From the NCBI RefSeq assembly GCF_001642025.1, contig NZ_LWHO01000013.1:62001-126000 (forward strand): a DNA stretch of 64,000 nt. Reading direction: 5' to 3'. This DNA is from Cutibacterium namnetense (lineage in GTDB: Bacteria; Actinomycetota; Actinomycetes; Propionibacteriales; Propionibacteriaceae). The translations under genes were made by a program, and so were the position numbers. This document shows positions 29,163 to 38,398 of the stretch, piece after piece (position 1 is the first letter of the stretch; each line of letters opens with the position of its first letter). The notes under the pieces were generated by a model, which worked only from the letters and a program-made list of their open reading frames with translations, was not told where the DNA came from and did not search any database.

Positions 29163-29729
29163 GTGAACCGGACGAACGATCGCACTCTCCCGTCCTGCGC
29201 CAACCTCAGAGCGGTCTTCCAGCACCCTCTGCTCGAAGGTGACAGCACCGCAGCCACGCCTGACGAACACCGCCTGGAGCGCACTCTTCAGGCCCGCGCT
29301 CGCGCTGCCTGTCTTACCTGTCCCCTCTTCGAGCAGTGCCTCGAGAACGCCATCCTCGATCACGATGTCGCTGGATTCGCCGCCGGCACAACGCCGCGTC
29401 AACGCTCCCGCATCCGCTCCCACCTCGGCGTCAGGGTGCGTCCCGATGATTTGGAGTCATTCGCCGGAGTCATCGCCAGCGGCCACCAGGTCGCCACTCA
29501 GGATGTCATCCGGCTTCGCCGGGCTCACCCCGACCAGCCACTGAGCTTTATCGCAGACCGTCTCGGCTGCTCGCTATCCACCGTGAAGCGGCATCTGCGT
29601 CGAGCCCGCGATGCCTCGCCGACTCCACGCCGTAAGGCCCGCTCAAAAGTCACGACGACTCGCCTGGCTGCCGCCTACGAGTCCGTGACTGGTCGACCTC
29701 ATCCGAGCCGGGCAAGGTTGGCTGCCTGA
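29163..29729 (+). CDS. Divergent WhiB-like regulator with C-terminal HTH
   Basis: The product is 188 residues. Four Cys (C12, C50, C53, C59; spacing C-x2-C-x5-C) match the [4Fe-4S] ligands of WhiB proteins. The usual G[V/I]WGG turn is replaced by GFAAGTT (71-77). Beyond the WhiB domain, residues 125-150 (SFIADRLGCSLSTVKRHLRR) form a helix-turn-helix resembling sigma region 4. GTG 29163 has AAAGGAG six bases upstream. It is likely a redox-sensing DNA-binding protein. Confidence 0.8.
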   Translation: MNRTNDRTLPSCANLRAVFQHPLLEGDSTAATPDEHRLERTLQARARAACLTCPLFEQCLENAILDHDVAGFAAGTTPRQRSRIRSHLGVRVRPDDLESFAGVIASGHQVATQDVIRLRRAHPDQPLSFIADRLGCSLSTVKRHLRRARDASPTPRRKARSKVTTTRLAAAYESVTGRPHPSRARLAA

Positions 29730-29783
29730 GAACGTCACGCTTTGTTCACCGCTTGATCATCACGCGGTGGCAAGCTAGCTGAC

Positions 29784-30560
29784 ATGACATTCACTCCCCG
29801 CATGGTGGCCCTCGACATCGACGGGACCCTCGTTGATCATCAGGGGGAACTTCCGGAAGCGGTCCGTGAGGCGGTCGCCAAGGTTGACGTCCCCGTCGTC
29901 CTAGCGACCGGCCGAGGGCTATTCGGCGCGGTCCCGATCCACGAAGCGCTCGGCCTGCACGGCGGACACGTGGTGGTGTCCAATGGTGCCGTCACCGCGA
30001 CGATGTCCCCTCTCAAAGTTCAGACCGAGGTCACCTTTGACCCGCGCCCGATCATTGACCACGTCATGGACGTCTATCCCCAAGCTCTCATCGCCGTCGA
30101 AGAAGTTGGCGTCGGATACCGGCTCAATCAACTCTTCCCGGTCGGCGAATTGCAGGGCGAGCTTCACATCGAAACGATTGAGGAGTTGGCGTCACGACCG
30201 ACCCCGCGGGTCATCATTCGTGATCCGAGCGGCTACGCTGGCTCTTTCAGCGATCTGGCCCGTAGCCTCGACCTGCACAGCGTCTCCTACGTCATCGGCT
30301 GGTCAGCTTGGCTCGACATCACCTCAGAAGGGGTCACCAAGGCTTCTGCCCTTGACACTCTATGCCGCCTCAAGGGGATCGACCCGACGGACGTCCTAGC
30401 CATTGGTGACGGCAACAACGACATTGAAATGCTGCAGTGGGCCGGGCGCGGGGTAGCCGTCGGCGATGCCCCCGACTCGGTCAAAGAGGTAGCCGACGAC
30501 ATCGCTCCCTGCTTTACCGACGGCGGCACCGCCACCGAGCTCAACCGGTGGTTCGCCTGA
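29784..30560 (+). CDS. HAD-superfamily Cof-type phosphatase
   Basis: The product is 258 residues. Motif I DIDGTLVD with catalytic D11 and D13, a Cof-type C2 cap in the middle, and motif IV IGDGNNDIEML near residue 208 are present. It hydrolyses sugar phosphates or nucleotide-type phosphate esters; the substrate is unknown. No clear ribosome binding site precedes the ATG. Confidence 0.87.
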   Translation: MTFTPRMVALDIDGTLVDHQGELPEAVREAVAKVDVPVVLATGRGLFGAVPIHEALGLHGGHVVVSNGAVTATMSPLKVQTEVTFDPRPIIDHVMDVYPQALIAVEEVGVGYRLNQLFPVGELQGELHIETIEELASRPTPRVIIRDPSGYAGSFSDLARSLDLHSVSYVIGWSAWLDITSEGVTKASALDTLCRLKGIDPTDVLAIGDGNNDIEMLQWAGRGVAVGDAPDSVKEVADDIAPCFTDGGTATELNRWFA

Positions 30561-30687
30561 GACCACCCTCGACTCAGCCCTGACCGCCTGCCACGAGGCT
30601 TCCCCTGTTGTACCCGCAAGGCGGCAAGACAAGCGGTCGTCTCCCCCTGCATTTCGGATTCCACCTGAATAGCCACATTGCCCATAA

Positions 30688-30705
30688 AGTGCAGTATCAT
30701 GCACT
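30688..30705 (+). promoter_or_regulatory. Operator overlapping -10 of the XRE-cupin gene
   Basis: A 6-6-6 inverted repeat, AGTGCA-N6-TGCACT, covers the -10-like TATCAT (30695-30700) seven bases before ATG 30708. Autorepression by the encoded regulator is inferred. Confidence 0.5.
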
Positions 30706-30707
30706 GC

Positions 30708-31292
30708 ATGGACACGAGTGCGGAGCCACTAGCACGTGCGATCGGCACGCGGCTTAAGCACCAGCGCAAGGCCCGGGGATGGACGCTCGATCAACTCGCC
30801 GAGTACGCCGGGGTAAGCCGACGTGTGCTCGTCAACGTCGAGCAGGGCGCAGTGAATCCACGCGTAGGCACCCTCCTGCGACTCTCGGATGCGCTCGGCG
30901 TCGGACTCCCGGCTCTGGTAGAACCCCCGGCTCCGCGCGCCGCGAAGCTCACCCGCAATGGACAGGGCGCTGTCCTCTGGAACGGCGACGCGGGCGGCAA
31001 AGGCATGCTGGTTGCAGGCACGCAACCACCGGACGTGGTCGAACTATGGGACTGGACGCTCGCGCCCGGTGAGCGTCACGACAGCGAGGCGCACAGCGAC
31101 GGCACCCGAGAACTACTGCACGTGCAGGAAGGTACGGTCACAGTGGAGGTCGACGGCAACCACTACGACCTTGCGCCCGGCGATGCATTGTCGTTCTACG
31201 GCGACGTCGCCCATGCCTACATAAACTCAACCGATAACTCTGCCCGGTTCTCACTGACGGTGTTCGAGCCGGACGTGGGAACCGCACACTGA
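30708..31292 (+). CDS. XRE-family regulator with cupin sensor domain
   Basis: The product is 194 residues. An XRE helix-turn-helix at about 10-65 (GWTLDQLAEYAGVSRRVLVNVEQG) is followed by a cupin at about 110-185 (EHVQEGTVTVEVDG-like, YDLAPGDALSFYGDVAHAY). Such regulators sense a small ligand through the cupin. ATG 30708 is chosen since TATCAT ends seven bases upstream; ATG 30699 is possible. The B3/B4 gene starts 12 bases downstream, forming an operon. Confidence 0.86.
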   Translation: MDTSAEPLARAIGTRLKHQRKARGWTLDQLAEYAGVSRRVLVNVEQGAVNPRVGTLLRLSDALGVGLPALVEPPAPRAAKLTRNGQGAVLWNGDAGGKGMLVAGTQPPDVVELWDWTLAPGERHDSEAHSDGTRELLHVQEGTVTVEVDGNHYDLAPGDALSFYGDVAHAYINSTDNSARFSLTVFEPDVGTAH

Positions 31293-31304
31293 AAGGAAAC
31301 CCCG

Positions 31305-32030
31305 ATGCCTGAACCCATGACCCCCGAGACGTTCCTCGACGCCTGCACAGTGGACGAGGCCGTATTCGAGCTACGTCCTGACTACCGTGCCCTGCTGCTC
31401 GTCGTGGATGGCCTCACCCCGCCTGCATCCGGGGAAGGCAACAACATGGTCGACACGCTCATCGCCCGGGCTGAAGACCACGCGCGTGACCTCCTGGCCA
31501 GTTCACCGGTGACTGAGCTTGCACACATCGCCTCGTGGCGGGAGGCGTTTCGAGGATTCGGGGCAAAACCGCAGCGCACGCGCAACTGTCTTGAAGCCCT
31601 CACCCGCCGCGCCGAAAAGGGCCTGCCGCGGGTGAACGCGCTCACTGACGTCTACAACGCCATCTCAGTGCTGCACCAGATCCCCCTCGGCGGTGAAGAT
31701 CTTCACCGCTATGACGGGCCGGCACGTCTGATCCGTGCCACGGGTGAGGAGTCGTTCGATACGACCGCGAATGGGGAGGCCGTGATCGAGCACCCTGAAA
31801 TCGGGGAGGTCGTCTGGCGCGACAATGCCGGGGTAACGTGTCGCCGGTGGAACTGGCGACAGGGTCGACGCACCGGCCTTACTGATACCACTCGGACGGC
31901 ATTGTTCATCCTCGACGCCCTCGCCCCCGTCACCGACGAGGAACTGCAGGCCAGCGGCGACGCACTCACTGAGGCGCTGGCGAACCTGGGCGAAAACGTG
32001 CAGACCGCAAGACGGCTGATAAGCGCGTAA
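31305..32030 (+). CDS. B3/B4-domain protein (tRNA-binding/editing-like)
   Basis: The product is 241 residues. It has the B3/B4 domain of the phenylalanyl-tRNA synthetase beta chain as a stand-alone protein: AFRGFGAKPQRTRNCLEALTRR, then LPRVNALTDVYNAISVLHQIPLGGEDL. It likely binds amino acids or nucleic acid; the cellular role is unknown. GAAAGGA lies seven bases upstream. It is cotranscribed with an XRE-cupin regulator, a pairing that recurs in bacteria. Confidence 0.85.
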   Translation: MPEPMTPETFLDACTVDEAVFELRPDYRALLLVVDGLTPPASGEGNNMVDTLIARAEDHARDLLASSPVTELAHIASWREAFRGFGAKPQRTRNCLEALTRRAEKGLPRVNALTDVYNAISVLHQIPLGGEDLHRYDGPARLIRATGEESFDTTANGEAVIEHPEIGEVVWRDNAGVTCRRWNWRQGRRTGLTDTTRTALFILDALAPVTDEELQASGDALTEALANLGENVQTARRLISA

Positions 32031-32560
32031 TCCAGCAGGATCTGAGGGCGCAGCAGCCCACACGTCCTCGCCCATCTCGAGACTGCAGAGCGGGCGGGGA
32101 CGGCGGGGTGTTCTAATCCCAATGACCGATCAGTGTCTCACCTGGGTTCAACGTAGCCGCGGTCAGCGAGAGGCCAGTGGGTAAACCCTCGCCACCCTTC
32201 CCTAAAATTGGACTCGTCGCGATGCCAGGGCCACATCAATAGATTCACTTCGCGCTTTTATTAAACGTGCACACACCTGCCCACGAAATGGTCCAATCTC
32301 TCACCACATTGCCTCGCTGGATTGCCCATTTAGGGCACGCCGCAAGCAAGCTCGATCAGTATCGCCAGCCCGATGCTTACCACGATGTTCAATTACGCGC
32401 ATGCAATGCCGCCAATGAAAGCAACTGTCCTGACCGGCTAACTATCAGCCACCCCCGAATGTCACTTCTGACAAGAACAGCTCTATAACCCAGTTAGCTT
32501 CCCTCACCCCCGGCGCTCAGACAACGATCGACGAGGCTGCCGTCTTCAACCACCACCGAC

Positions 32561-32826
32561 TGATCGGAAGCCTTTGTCGCTGCTGGTATCGACAAGCGCC
32601 TGGCGAGGGAAACGCTACTAGCGTTCAACATCGTCAACCTCGTCAAGGACATCGCCCAAGAAATCGCCCACACCGGCAACACTCAGGAAGCCATAGCGGC
32701 CTACAAGCAATTCAGAACTACCAACTCTGAACGGCCTCATGCAGAAGGCCCGCGCCCCGAACCGGATCCCACCTCCCATTCCGACTCCGACAGCAACCCC
32801 AACCCACAGAGCCATGCCCGCTAAGC
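32561..32826 (+). pseudogene. Unidentified coding remnant
   Basis: One frame runs after TGA at 32561 to TAA near 32824 without an early start codon. It has protein-like composition (SEAFVAAGIDKRLARETLLA and IAQEIAHTGNTQEAIAAYKQ) and a polar Pro/Asp/Ser tail. A coding-like stretch in another frame (TTIDEAAVFNHHRLIGS) precedes it, suggesting a frameshift. No family was recognised. Confidence 0.35.
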
Positions 32827-33063
32827 CCTTCAGCCGTACCACGGACCGCTACAACCTCGGGGCTCATCGCACCCAAATCACGGCCCCAGCGCTGATCCAT
32901 GCAAAGAGCCATCCCACCAGCAGGAGTCTGACGGCTTCAGGGCACAACGCAAAATTTCTCTGACAACCAGAAGGATCATGATTCACACAGCCGTGGACCA
33001 CGGATATTTAGTTGCCTAAGCAATGGATGACTCGTACACGGGAATCACTCAAGGACAACCACA

Positions 33064-33222
33064 GTGAAAAAGCCGACGCTAACACTGGACTTGGCCGATT
33101 GTGCATCAGAATTTCACCGTGCCGTTGCCGCGAACAAAGCACCGGTGAAACTCTGACATGGCGAGGATGAGGAAACAGAAGTCACCCCCAAAACAGTTTT
33201 CTACACCGACCTCGAGTAGATT
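33064..33222 (+). pseudogene. Small ORF with in-frame stop
   Basis: GTG 33064, with AAGGA seven bases upstream, opens a 30-codon frame (MKKPTLTLDLADCASEFHRA...) ended by TGA at 33154. The same frame continues about 20 more codons (HGEDEETEVTPKTVFYTDLE) to TAG. It is either a tiny peptide gene or a gene broken by one nonsense change. Confidence 0.35.
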
Positions 33223-33427
33223 CTATAACGAACGCCAGAAATCTACTCTTCCAAAGGCACATCGAGGCGCAAGCTCACCGCCATTTATCCATAACTACCG
33301 TTAAGCATCTGTCCTCGACTAGTTCAACGTTAATGCTGACACCAGACTCACAATAACGGTCACCTCGGCTCGGAGTCTCCTTCAAAAACAACTCCATCGT
33401 CACGCGCGGTTACGGCGAAATAATGCC

Positions 33428-34894
33428 CTAGTCTAGCTCCACACCCTTCGGGTAAACCATCTCCAGGGGGTAGTCAAACGCTCGCCTGCCGAGCGGGTAA
33501 TATACCAACGCTGTAACAACAAGACCCACGAGCCAAGAGATGTCCGCCCCGCCCATCGCCGTGGCCACCGGCCCCACATAAAACGCCTGTGAGATGAACG
33601 GGATCTGCACAGCAACGCCGAGCAAATACACCACGATAGTCGTCCAGTGAAGCTTGCCATAGCGCCCTCTCGAGGTGTACAGCGCAGGAATGTCAATACG
33701 ACGACGACATATGAGGTAATAGTTTATTAGGTTAATTGCTGACCACGGCAGGAAAAACATCAACAGAGTTAAGATGAAAGACTTAAACACTTGAAGAAAA
33801 TCCGACGACGCCGCAAGCGCCGTCAGGACAACTACAACGTTGAAACCAATCACGAACCCGAAACGGGTCTTAGGGGAAATGCTGCTCTTACCAGTGAAAC
33901 CTGAAAGCGCTGTCGACAACGCCATAACTCCACCATAAGCGTTCAAGGCGTTGATAGTCAACTTGCCAATCACAATGGAGATGAAAATCAGGATCGCCAG
34001 AACACGATTTTGGGCAAGGTTTCCCATAAAACCAACCTGATCACCAATGAAAGCTTGGCCACCGGCAGCAGCGATGAACACACCCAGCGTCATCGAAATC
34101 GTAGCCCCAAGTACCGAACCCGCGAACGGGCCAAACCACGCACGCCCAAATTTCGTATCGCGGGGAAGATAGCGTGAGTAATCACTGGCATACGGTGCAT
34201 AAGTCAACTGCCATCCCGCCGCTAAAGCAATCGACAGGAGGAACGGTACCGCTGAGAAGTGCACATCGGTCAGCTGTGACCCAAAGGAACTTACCTGGAA
34301 CAGACGAACCGCGATATAGAGCAGCCCCAGGAGGCCAACTGTCGATGACACCTTCCCCAGCTTATGGATTAGGTCATACCCAAACATGGCAATAATTGCT
34401 GTCAGAGCTGCAAAGACCAGAATTCCGATCCACCTGGGCTGGACGCCGAATGCATTGTTGATAGCTTGTCCAGCCAAGACAGTTCCAGTAGCAGCGAAGC
34501 CGAAATAGAGAAGCAGTACGAGAAACAGCGGAAGCGCAGCGCCATAAACGCCGAACTGCGCCCGCGAACTGATCATCTGTGGGAGCCCCAGCGCGGGCCC
34601 CTGAGCGGAATGGAGCGCCATGACAGCGCCACCGACGATCTGCCCGATGAAAAGGCCAACTATCGCCCATACGACATCGGCTCCAAAAACAATCGCCAAA
34701 GCACCATTCACGACAGCGGTAATTTGCATGTTCACTCCGAACCACAGCGTGAACTGACTCTTCGGAGTGCCGTGCCTTTCGCTGTCAGGCACCATATCAA
34801 TTGTTCGCTTCTCAACACCGTGACCTGCTCCCGAAATTGTTGGAGCCGGATTCCCATGACAAACTTCACCCTGAGCGTTATTTGGTGCGGACAC
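33428..34894 (-). CDS. NCS1-family permease (nucleobase/heterocycle:cation symporter)
   Basis: The product is 488 residues with about 12 membrane segments. Family features are the cytoplasmic N-terminus ending TPKSQFTLWFGVNMQITAV, then AINNAFGVQPRWIG and YDLIHKLGK. NCS1 proteins import purines, pyrimidines, hydantoins or related ring compounds with H+ or Na+. GTG 34894 is six bases from GGAGGA. It is last in the Fix/Cai cluster, 56 bases after fixX, so it probably imports the substrate of that pathway; this is inference. Confidence 0.85.
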   Translation of the reverse strand: MSAPNNAQGEVCHGNPAPTISGAGHGVEKRTIDMVPDSERHGTPKSQFTLWFGVNMQITAVVNGALAIVFGADVVWAIVGLFIGQIVGGAVMALHSAQGPALGLPQMISSRAQFGVYGAALPLFLVLLLYFGFAATGTVLAGQAINNAFGVQPRWIGILVFAALTAIIAMFGYDLIHKLGKVSSTVGLLGLLYIAVRLFQVSSFGSQLTDVHFSAVPFLLSIALAAGWQLTYAPYASDYSRYLPRDTKFGRAWFGPFAGSVLGATISMTLGVFIAAAGGQAFIGDQVGFMGNLAQNRVLAILIFISIVIGKLTINALNAYGGVMALSTALSGFTGKSSISPKTRFGFVIGFNVVVVLTALAASSDFLQVFKSFILTLLMFFLPWSAINLINYYLICRRRIDIPALYTSRGRYGKLHWTTIVVYLLGVAVQIPFISQAFYVGPVATAMGGADISWLVGLVVTALVYYPLGRRAFDYPLEMVYPKGVELD

Positions 34895-34950
34895 CACAAT
34901 TCCTCCTACCGAGCGACAACTTTGTCGCTTCACAGCCACCCAAAAAGGGG

Positions 34951-35253
34951 TCATCCTTCTCTAAAAGAAATACCCATTGCACCTGCGGGATAGCGCCATT
35001 CAAGCGACCCGGGTGCAGCAACCGCCAGACAGGTGCCACACTCCAGACACGCTGCGTACTCAACGGAAATAGTGCCATCGGGCTCCTCCGAGTACACGTG
35101 TGCCGGACACACTCGCACCAATAGCTTTCCCGTCCCTGTTCTGCGCGCAATGTCTTGGTTAACACGAATGTGGCTGTTATCCTCATCCACGTCATAATGA
35201 TTTTTTGCAAGACGGTCGGTCACAGACCCGAAACCATCACTTTTTGCTGCCAT
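34951..35253 (-). CDS. fixX: FixX-type ferredoxin-like protein
   Basis: The product is 100 residues. It carries the FixX Cys pattern: CPAHVY, then ACLECGTC, and the family C-terminus LEWRYPAGAMGISF. It partners FixC in passing electrons to the quinone pool. Its ATG overlaps the fixC stop by one base (TGATG), a sign of tight coupling. Confidence 0.92.
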   Translation of the reverse strand: MAAKSDGFGSVTDRLAKNHYDVDEDNSHIRVNQDIARRTGTGKLLVRVCPAHVYSEEPDGTISVEYAACLECGTCLAVAAPGSLEWRYPAGAMGISFREG

Positions 35254-36623
35254 CACAATGCCCTCATCGCTCTGAACCCAATTGAGGCGAGCTGGGAAAA
35301 GCTCAGGCTCGATGACCTCACCGCAGAGGCTACCGTCGGAAGTAAATGTTTCCGCGGGGTCATATCGAGACCGTAGATCTGATACATCACGTCCGCCGCA
35401 AGCTGACCGACATCGTTGTACATTTCTGGAGATTCCAGGAATTTTGGAGTATTCCGATATGTATTCATGTCGCGACCCACAAAGCCTTCATTGCATGTGG
35501 AAATATAACCATCCAGAGTCCCATGACCGACATCATGGTTACGCAAGGCTAAATCAACCGACTTCGCAGCGGCGAGAGCAGAGCCTGCAGCGAGGTCCAT
35601 CCCCCGTACCGTAAACCCCGTGTTGAACGTGAAGCCAGCGGCATCGCCGACGACCAAGAGTCCTGGTGCAACCAGGTCGTGCTGCATACTGGCACCACCT
35701 TCAGCTACCAGATGGCAGCCGTACTCCAGCAGCTCGCCACCAGCAAGGAGTGGCGCAACAACCGGGTGAGTCAAGAAGTGGTCGTGCAGCTGCGAGCTTG
35801 ACTCCCTACTCCTTTCTAAATCATCCAACCGCAGGACCACCCCGGCTGACACGCTGTCAATATTCGTGTAAAGGAACCCACCTCCCCCAACACCTTTCGT
35901 GCAGTCACCAACGACCGCGTAGGCTGCCCCCTCGCCGTTCTTTACCTGGAACCGTTCCTCGATGACTTTCGGGTCAAGGCCAATTACCGACTTCACTCCG
36001 ACGGCGAGATTGTTCTTGGGCTCCGGCCCACGGAGTCCAGCGTCACGACTCAGAAATGAATTCACGCCATCGGCAGCAATGACCACACGCGAATATAACT
36101 CATCATCACCAGCTCGAACGCCGACGAACTGCCCATCACGCTCAATCAACGAATCAACGCGAACACCTGACATCACACTGACGCCAGCATCCTCGCATTT
36201 TTCCGCCAGCCACGGATCAAGTTTCGCCCGGAGGACGGTAACAGCGTTGACGGGATTCACGAGTCGCGCATCTCGATAATCAATTGCAACAGATGAGTCC
36301 CTATTCAGGAACATCAGCTGGTTGCGAGTGATCTTACGCTCGACCGGAGCATCTCGAAGAAAGTTCGGAAATATCTCCTCAAGAACTCGGCAGTAAAGAA
36401 CACCTCCTGAGAGATTTTTGCTTCCAGGCTCTTGGCCACGCTCGACAAGGAGCACTTCGTGTCCCCCACTGGCTAGCTCGTAGGCCGCGACGGCACCAGC
36501 CACACCACCCCCGACGACAATGGCGTCGAAATCAGGCTCAACCCCTGGGACGTCCCACAACGGCGGCGGTGACTCCGAAGCCTGGGAGCCCACACCCCGC
36601 AACAGTTCTGCGATCCCAGTCAT
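35253..36623 (-). CDS. fixC: FixC, ETF-quinone oxidoreductase-like flavoprotein
   Basis: The product is 456 residues. The FAD dinucleotide-binding motif AIVVGGGVAGAVAAYELA occurs near residue 34, with the GD(A)AGF motif (VVGDAAGFTFNTGFTVRGMD) in the second half. It belongs to the FixC branch of ETF:quinone oxidoreductases. An extra N-terminal segment of about 30 residues precedes the flavin motif. The start overlaps the fixB stop by four bases (ATGA). Confidence 0.92.
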   Translation of the reverse strand: MTGIAELLRGVGSQASESPPPLWDVPGVEPDFDAIVVGGGVAGAVAAYELASGGHEVLLVERGQEPGSKNLSGGVLYCRVLEEIFPNFLRDAPVERKITRNQLMFLNRDSSVAIDYRDARLVNPVNAVTVLRAKLDPWLAEKCEDAGVSVMSGVRVDSLIERDGQFVGVRAGDDELYSRVVIAADGVNSFLSRDAGLRGPEPKNNLAVGVKSVIGLDPKVIEERFQVKNGEGAAYAVVGDCTKGVGGGGFLYTNIDSVSAGVVLRLDDLERSRESSSQLHDHFLTHPVVAPLLAGGELLEYGCHLVAEGGASMQHDLVAPGLLVVGDAAGFTFNTGFTVRGMDLAAGSALAAAKSVDLALRNHDVGHGTLDGYISTCNEGFVGRDMNTYRNTPKFLESPEMYNDVGQLAADVMYQIYGLDMTPRKHLLPTVASAVRSSSLSFSQLASIGFRAMRAL

Positions 36624-37498
36624 CGCGCCAATGCCTTTGTCAGCTCGGGAAGCACGGCATAGAGGTCTCCAACAATTCCATAATCAGCCTGCTCGAAAAT
36701 AGGCGCATCTGGATCTGCGTTGACAGCAACGACAGTCTGGGACTTATTCATACCGACAACATGTTGCAGCTGGCCAGAAATCCCCACCGCAATGTAAAGC
36801 TCAGGTGAAACCTGTGCTCCGGAGATTCCTACGTAGAGTTTCTTTTCAAACCAGCTCACCCCTTCAGCTAGAGGACGCGAGCAGGCGAGCTCCGCACCTA
36901 TCTGTGCAGCCAAGTCGTGCGCAATGCGGAGGTCTGCCTCCTCACGAAAACCACGTCCACAAGCAACAATGCGTTTCGCAGCAGCCAAATTCGTCACCTG
37001 GCTACCGGCCTTGTCACTGGAGACCACGGTGATCCCATCTGCGTTTGCGCTCAGCTGCGTCACCTCAGCGCATGGCCCCTCAGACGGCCCCCCAGGCTCA
37101 CACACGAACACGATCGGCGTGGTAAGCGAGAGCGTCTGCTCCAACACACCACCCAGCTGCAGCACAGTAGCCTTATCAGCCTCCAGCTCTTGCAGGCCAC
37201 GATAAATGGGCACATCAAGCTGGACAGCCACCGCAGCTGCGAGAACACGATCGGCCGAAGAAATGCCAGCGAGGACCACGTCGCCGGGCTCAGCTGCGAC
37301 CTGCTCCGCCGCGAATTCAGCCACCGCCTCAACCGGCATCGCTGCCGGAAGTTCAATCTGAACAACGCGACCGGCCCCCGAAAAACGATCGGCGGCCACA
37401 CCAACAGCCACCACGACCGTGCTGTCACCTCTCTGCCCAGCAAACTCCAGCATACGAGAAATGTTTGGCTGCGCAGTAATGATCCAACTCGTCGACAT
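36620..37498 (-). CDS. fixB: FixB, electron-transfer flavoprotein alpha subunit
   Basis: The product is 292 residues. The C-terminal FAD-binding ETF-alpha signature is present (SPELYIAVGISGQLQHVVGM, then VAVNADPDAPIFEQADYGIVGDL). It dimerises with FixA. ATG 37498 is preferred to TTG 37501. Confidence 0.92.
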   Translation of the reverse strand: MSTSWIITAQPNISRMLEFAGQRGDSTVVVAVGVAADRFSGAGRVVQIELPAAMPVEAVAEFAAEQVAAEPGDVVLAGISSADRVLAAAVAVQLDVPIYRGLQELEADKATVLQLGGVLEQTLSLTTPIVFVCEPGGPSEGPCAEVTQLSANADGITVVSSDKAGSQVTNLAAAKRIVACGRGFREEADLRIAHDLAAQIGAELACSRPLAEGVSWFEKKLYVGISGAQVSPELYIAVGISGQLQHVVGMNKSQTVVAVNADPDAPIFEQADYGIVGDLYAVLPELTKALAR

Positions 37499-37530
37499 CA
37501 ATATTCTCTTTCACGCCTGTTTGATTCTTG

Positions 37531-38292
37531 TCAAATGACCGATGCATCTCGAAGTGCAGCAACAAGTCGGTCAGCAGCACCATCGCCACTGAAAACTTGA
37601 TGCTTCCGCTCCTTCACCGGAGCTGGTCCACGCGAGAGAACATCCACCGTTGCCTGTGAAAGGTCCAACTCGGAACACTTCACATCCTCCATCGGCTTCT
37701 TCGCCGCCTTAAGAATATCTTTCATTCCCGGCGCTTTCGGAAGCGTCGCATCTGGGGTAGCAGCGATAACCGCAGCGCCATCGGTGCGAACAACACGGCT
37801 ACCACCGTCGTAGTTTTGCGTAATTTTCCAACCCATTCCGGAAGGCTCGACATGCGTGACTTCCAGGAAGGTAGGAAGTCTGAGGCGAGCTCCAACAAGT
37901 GCAGACATCAATTGGGCACCGTCGTCAACAGACGCATCTCCGGTAACGACTAGGGTGACACCCTCGATTCGTTGGATGAGGGCCGCAAGCGCACTCGCAA
38001 CCTGGACACTCGACCATTCACTCGTCTTGTCGTCCCCCAGAGTCACAACTCGATCTAGGCCACGAGCCAAGACATTTTTCTTCTCCTTGACAGCAGTCGC
38101 TGCAACCGTACCAACACTTACACCCACAAGGTCAGTGCCAGAAGTATCGGCCGCCTCCCGGGCAACCTGAATCGCGACCGGATCATAGTCACTAATGCCA
38201 AGTTTCCCGTGAGACCAATCGATCCTTCCATCGGGTTCTACACGTGCGTTCTGTGGATTGGCAGCCACTTTATATGCCACAGCAATTGTCAT
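37531..38292 (-). CDS. fixA: FixA, electron-transfer flavoprotein beta subunit
   Basis: The product is 253 residues. It has the ETF-beta fold with VGVSVGTVAATAVKEKKNVLARGLDR and TGDASVDDGAQLMSALVGARL, where the second nucleotide site lies. AGAAGGGA six bases upstream fixes ATG 38292. In bifurcating Fix complexes, FixAB takes electrons from NADH. Confidence 0.92.
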   Translation of the reverse strand: MTIAVAYKVAANPQNARVEPDGRIDWSHGKLGISDYDPVAIQVAREAADTSGTDLVGVSVGTVAATAVKEKKNVLARGLDRVVTLGDDKTSEWSSVQVASALAALIQRIEGVTLVVTGDASVDDGAQLMSALVGARLRLPTFLEVTHVEPSGMGWKITQNYDGGSRVVRTDGAAVIAATPDATLPKAPGMKDILKAAKKPMEDVKCSELDLSQATVDVLSRGPAPVKERKHQVFSGDGAADRLVAALRDASVI

Positions 38293-38398
38293 GATTTTCC
38301 CTTCTGTCGGCAGATGGCATCGGTCCAATTTGGTCATCAGTCGCTTAGCGGATCACAGGCAGAGCTCCCGCAAACTTCGCGAACTTCGAGTCAAACAT

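Larger units (their letters stand above)
32031..33427. other. Gene-poor, decayed 1.4-kb region
   Basis: No intact gene of normal length is seen. AT-richer stretches alternate with short coding-like pieces (32561-32826 and 33064-33222) interrupted by stops and frame changes. It borders the probably acquired Fix/Cai operon and may be the scar of its insertion. Confidence 0.55.

Noticed and set aside
32267-32488. 73-codon plus frame starting in the decayed region
   Set aside because: No ribosome site and mixed composition; kept only as part of the decayed region.
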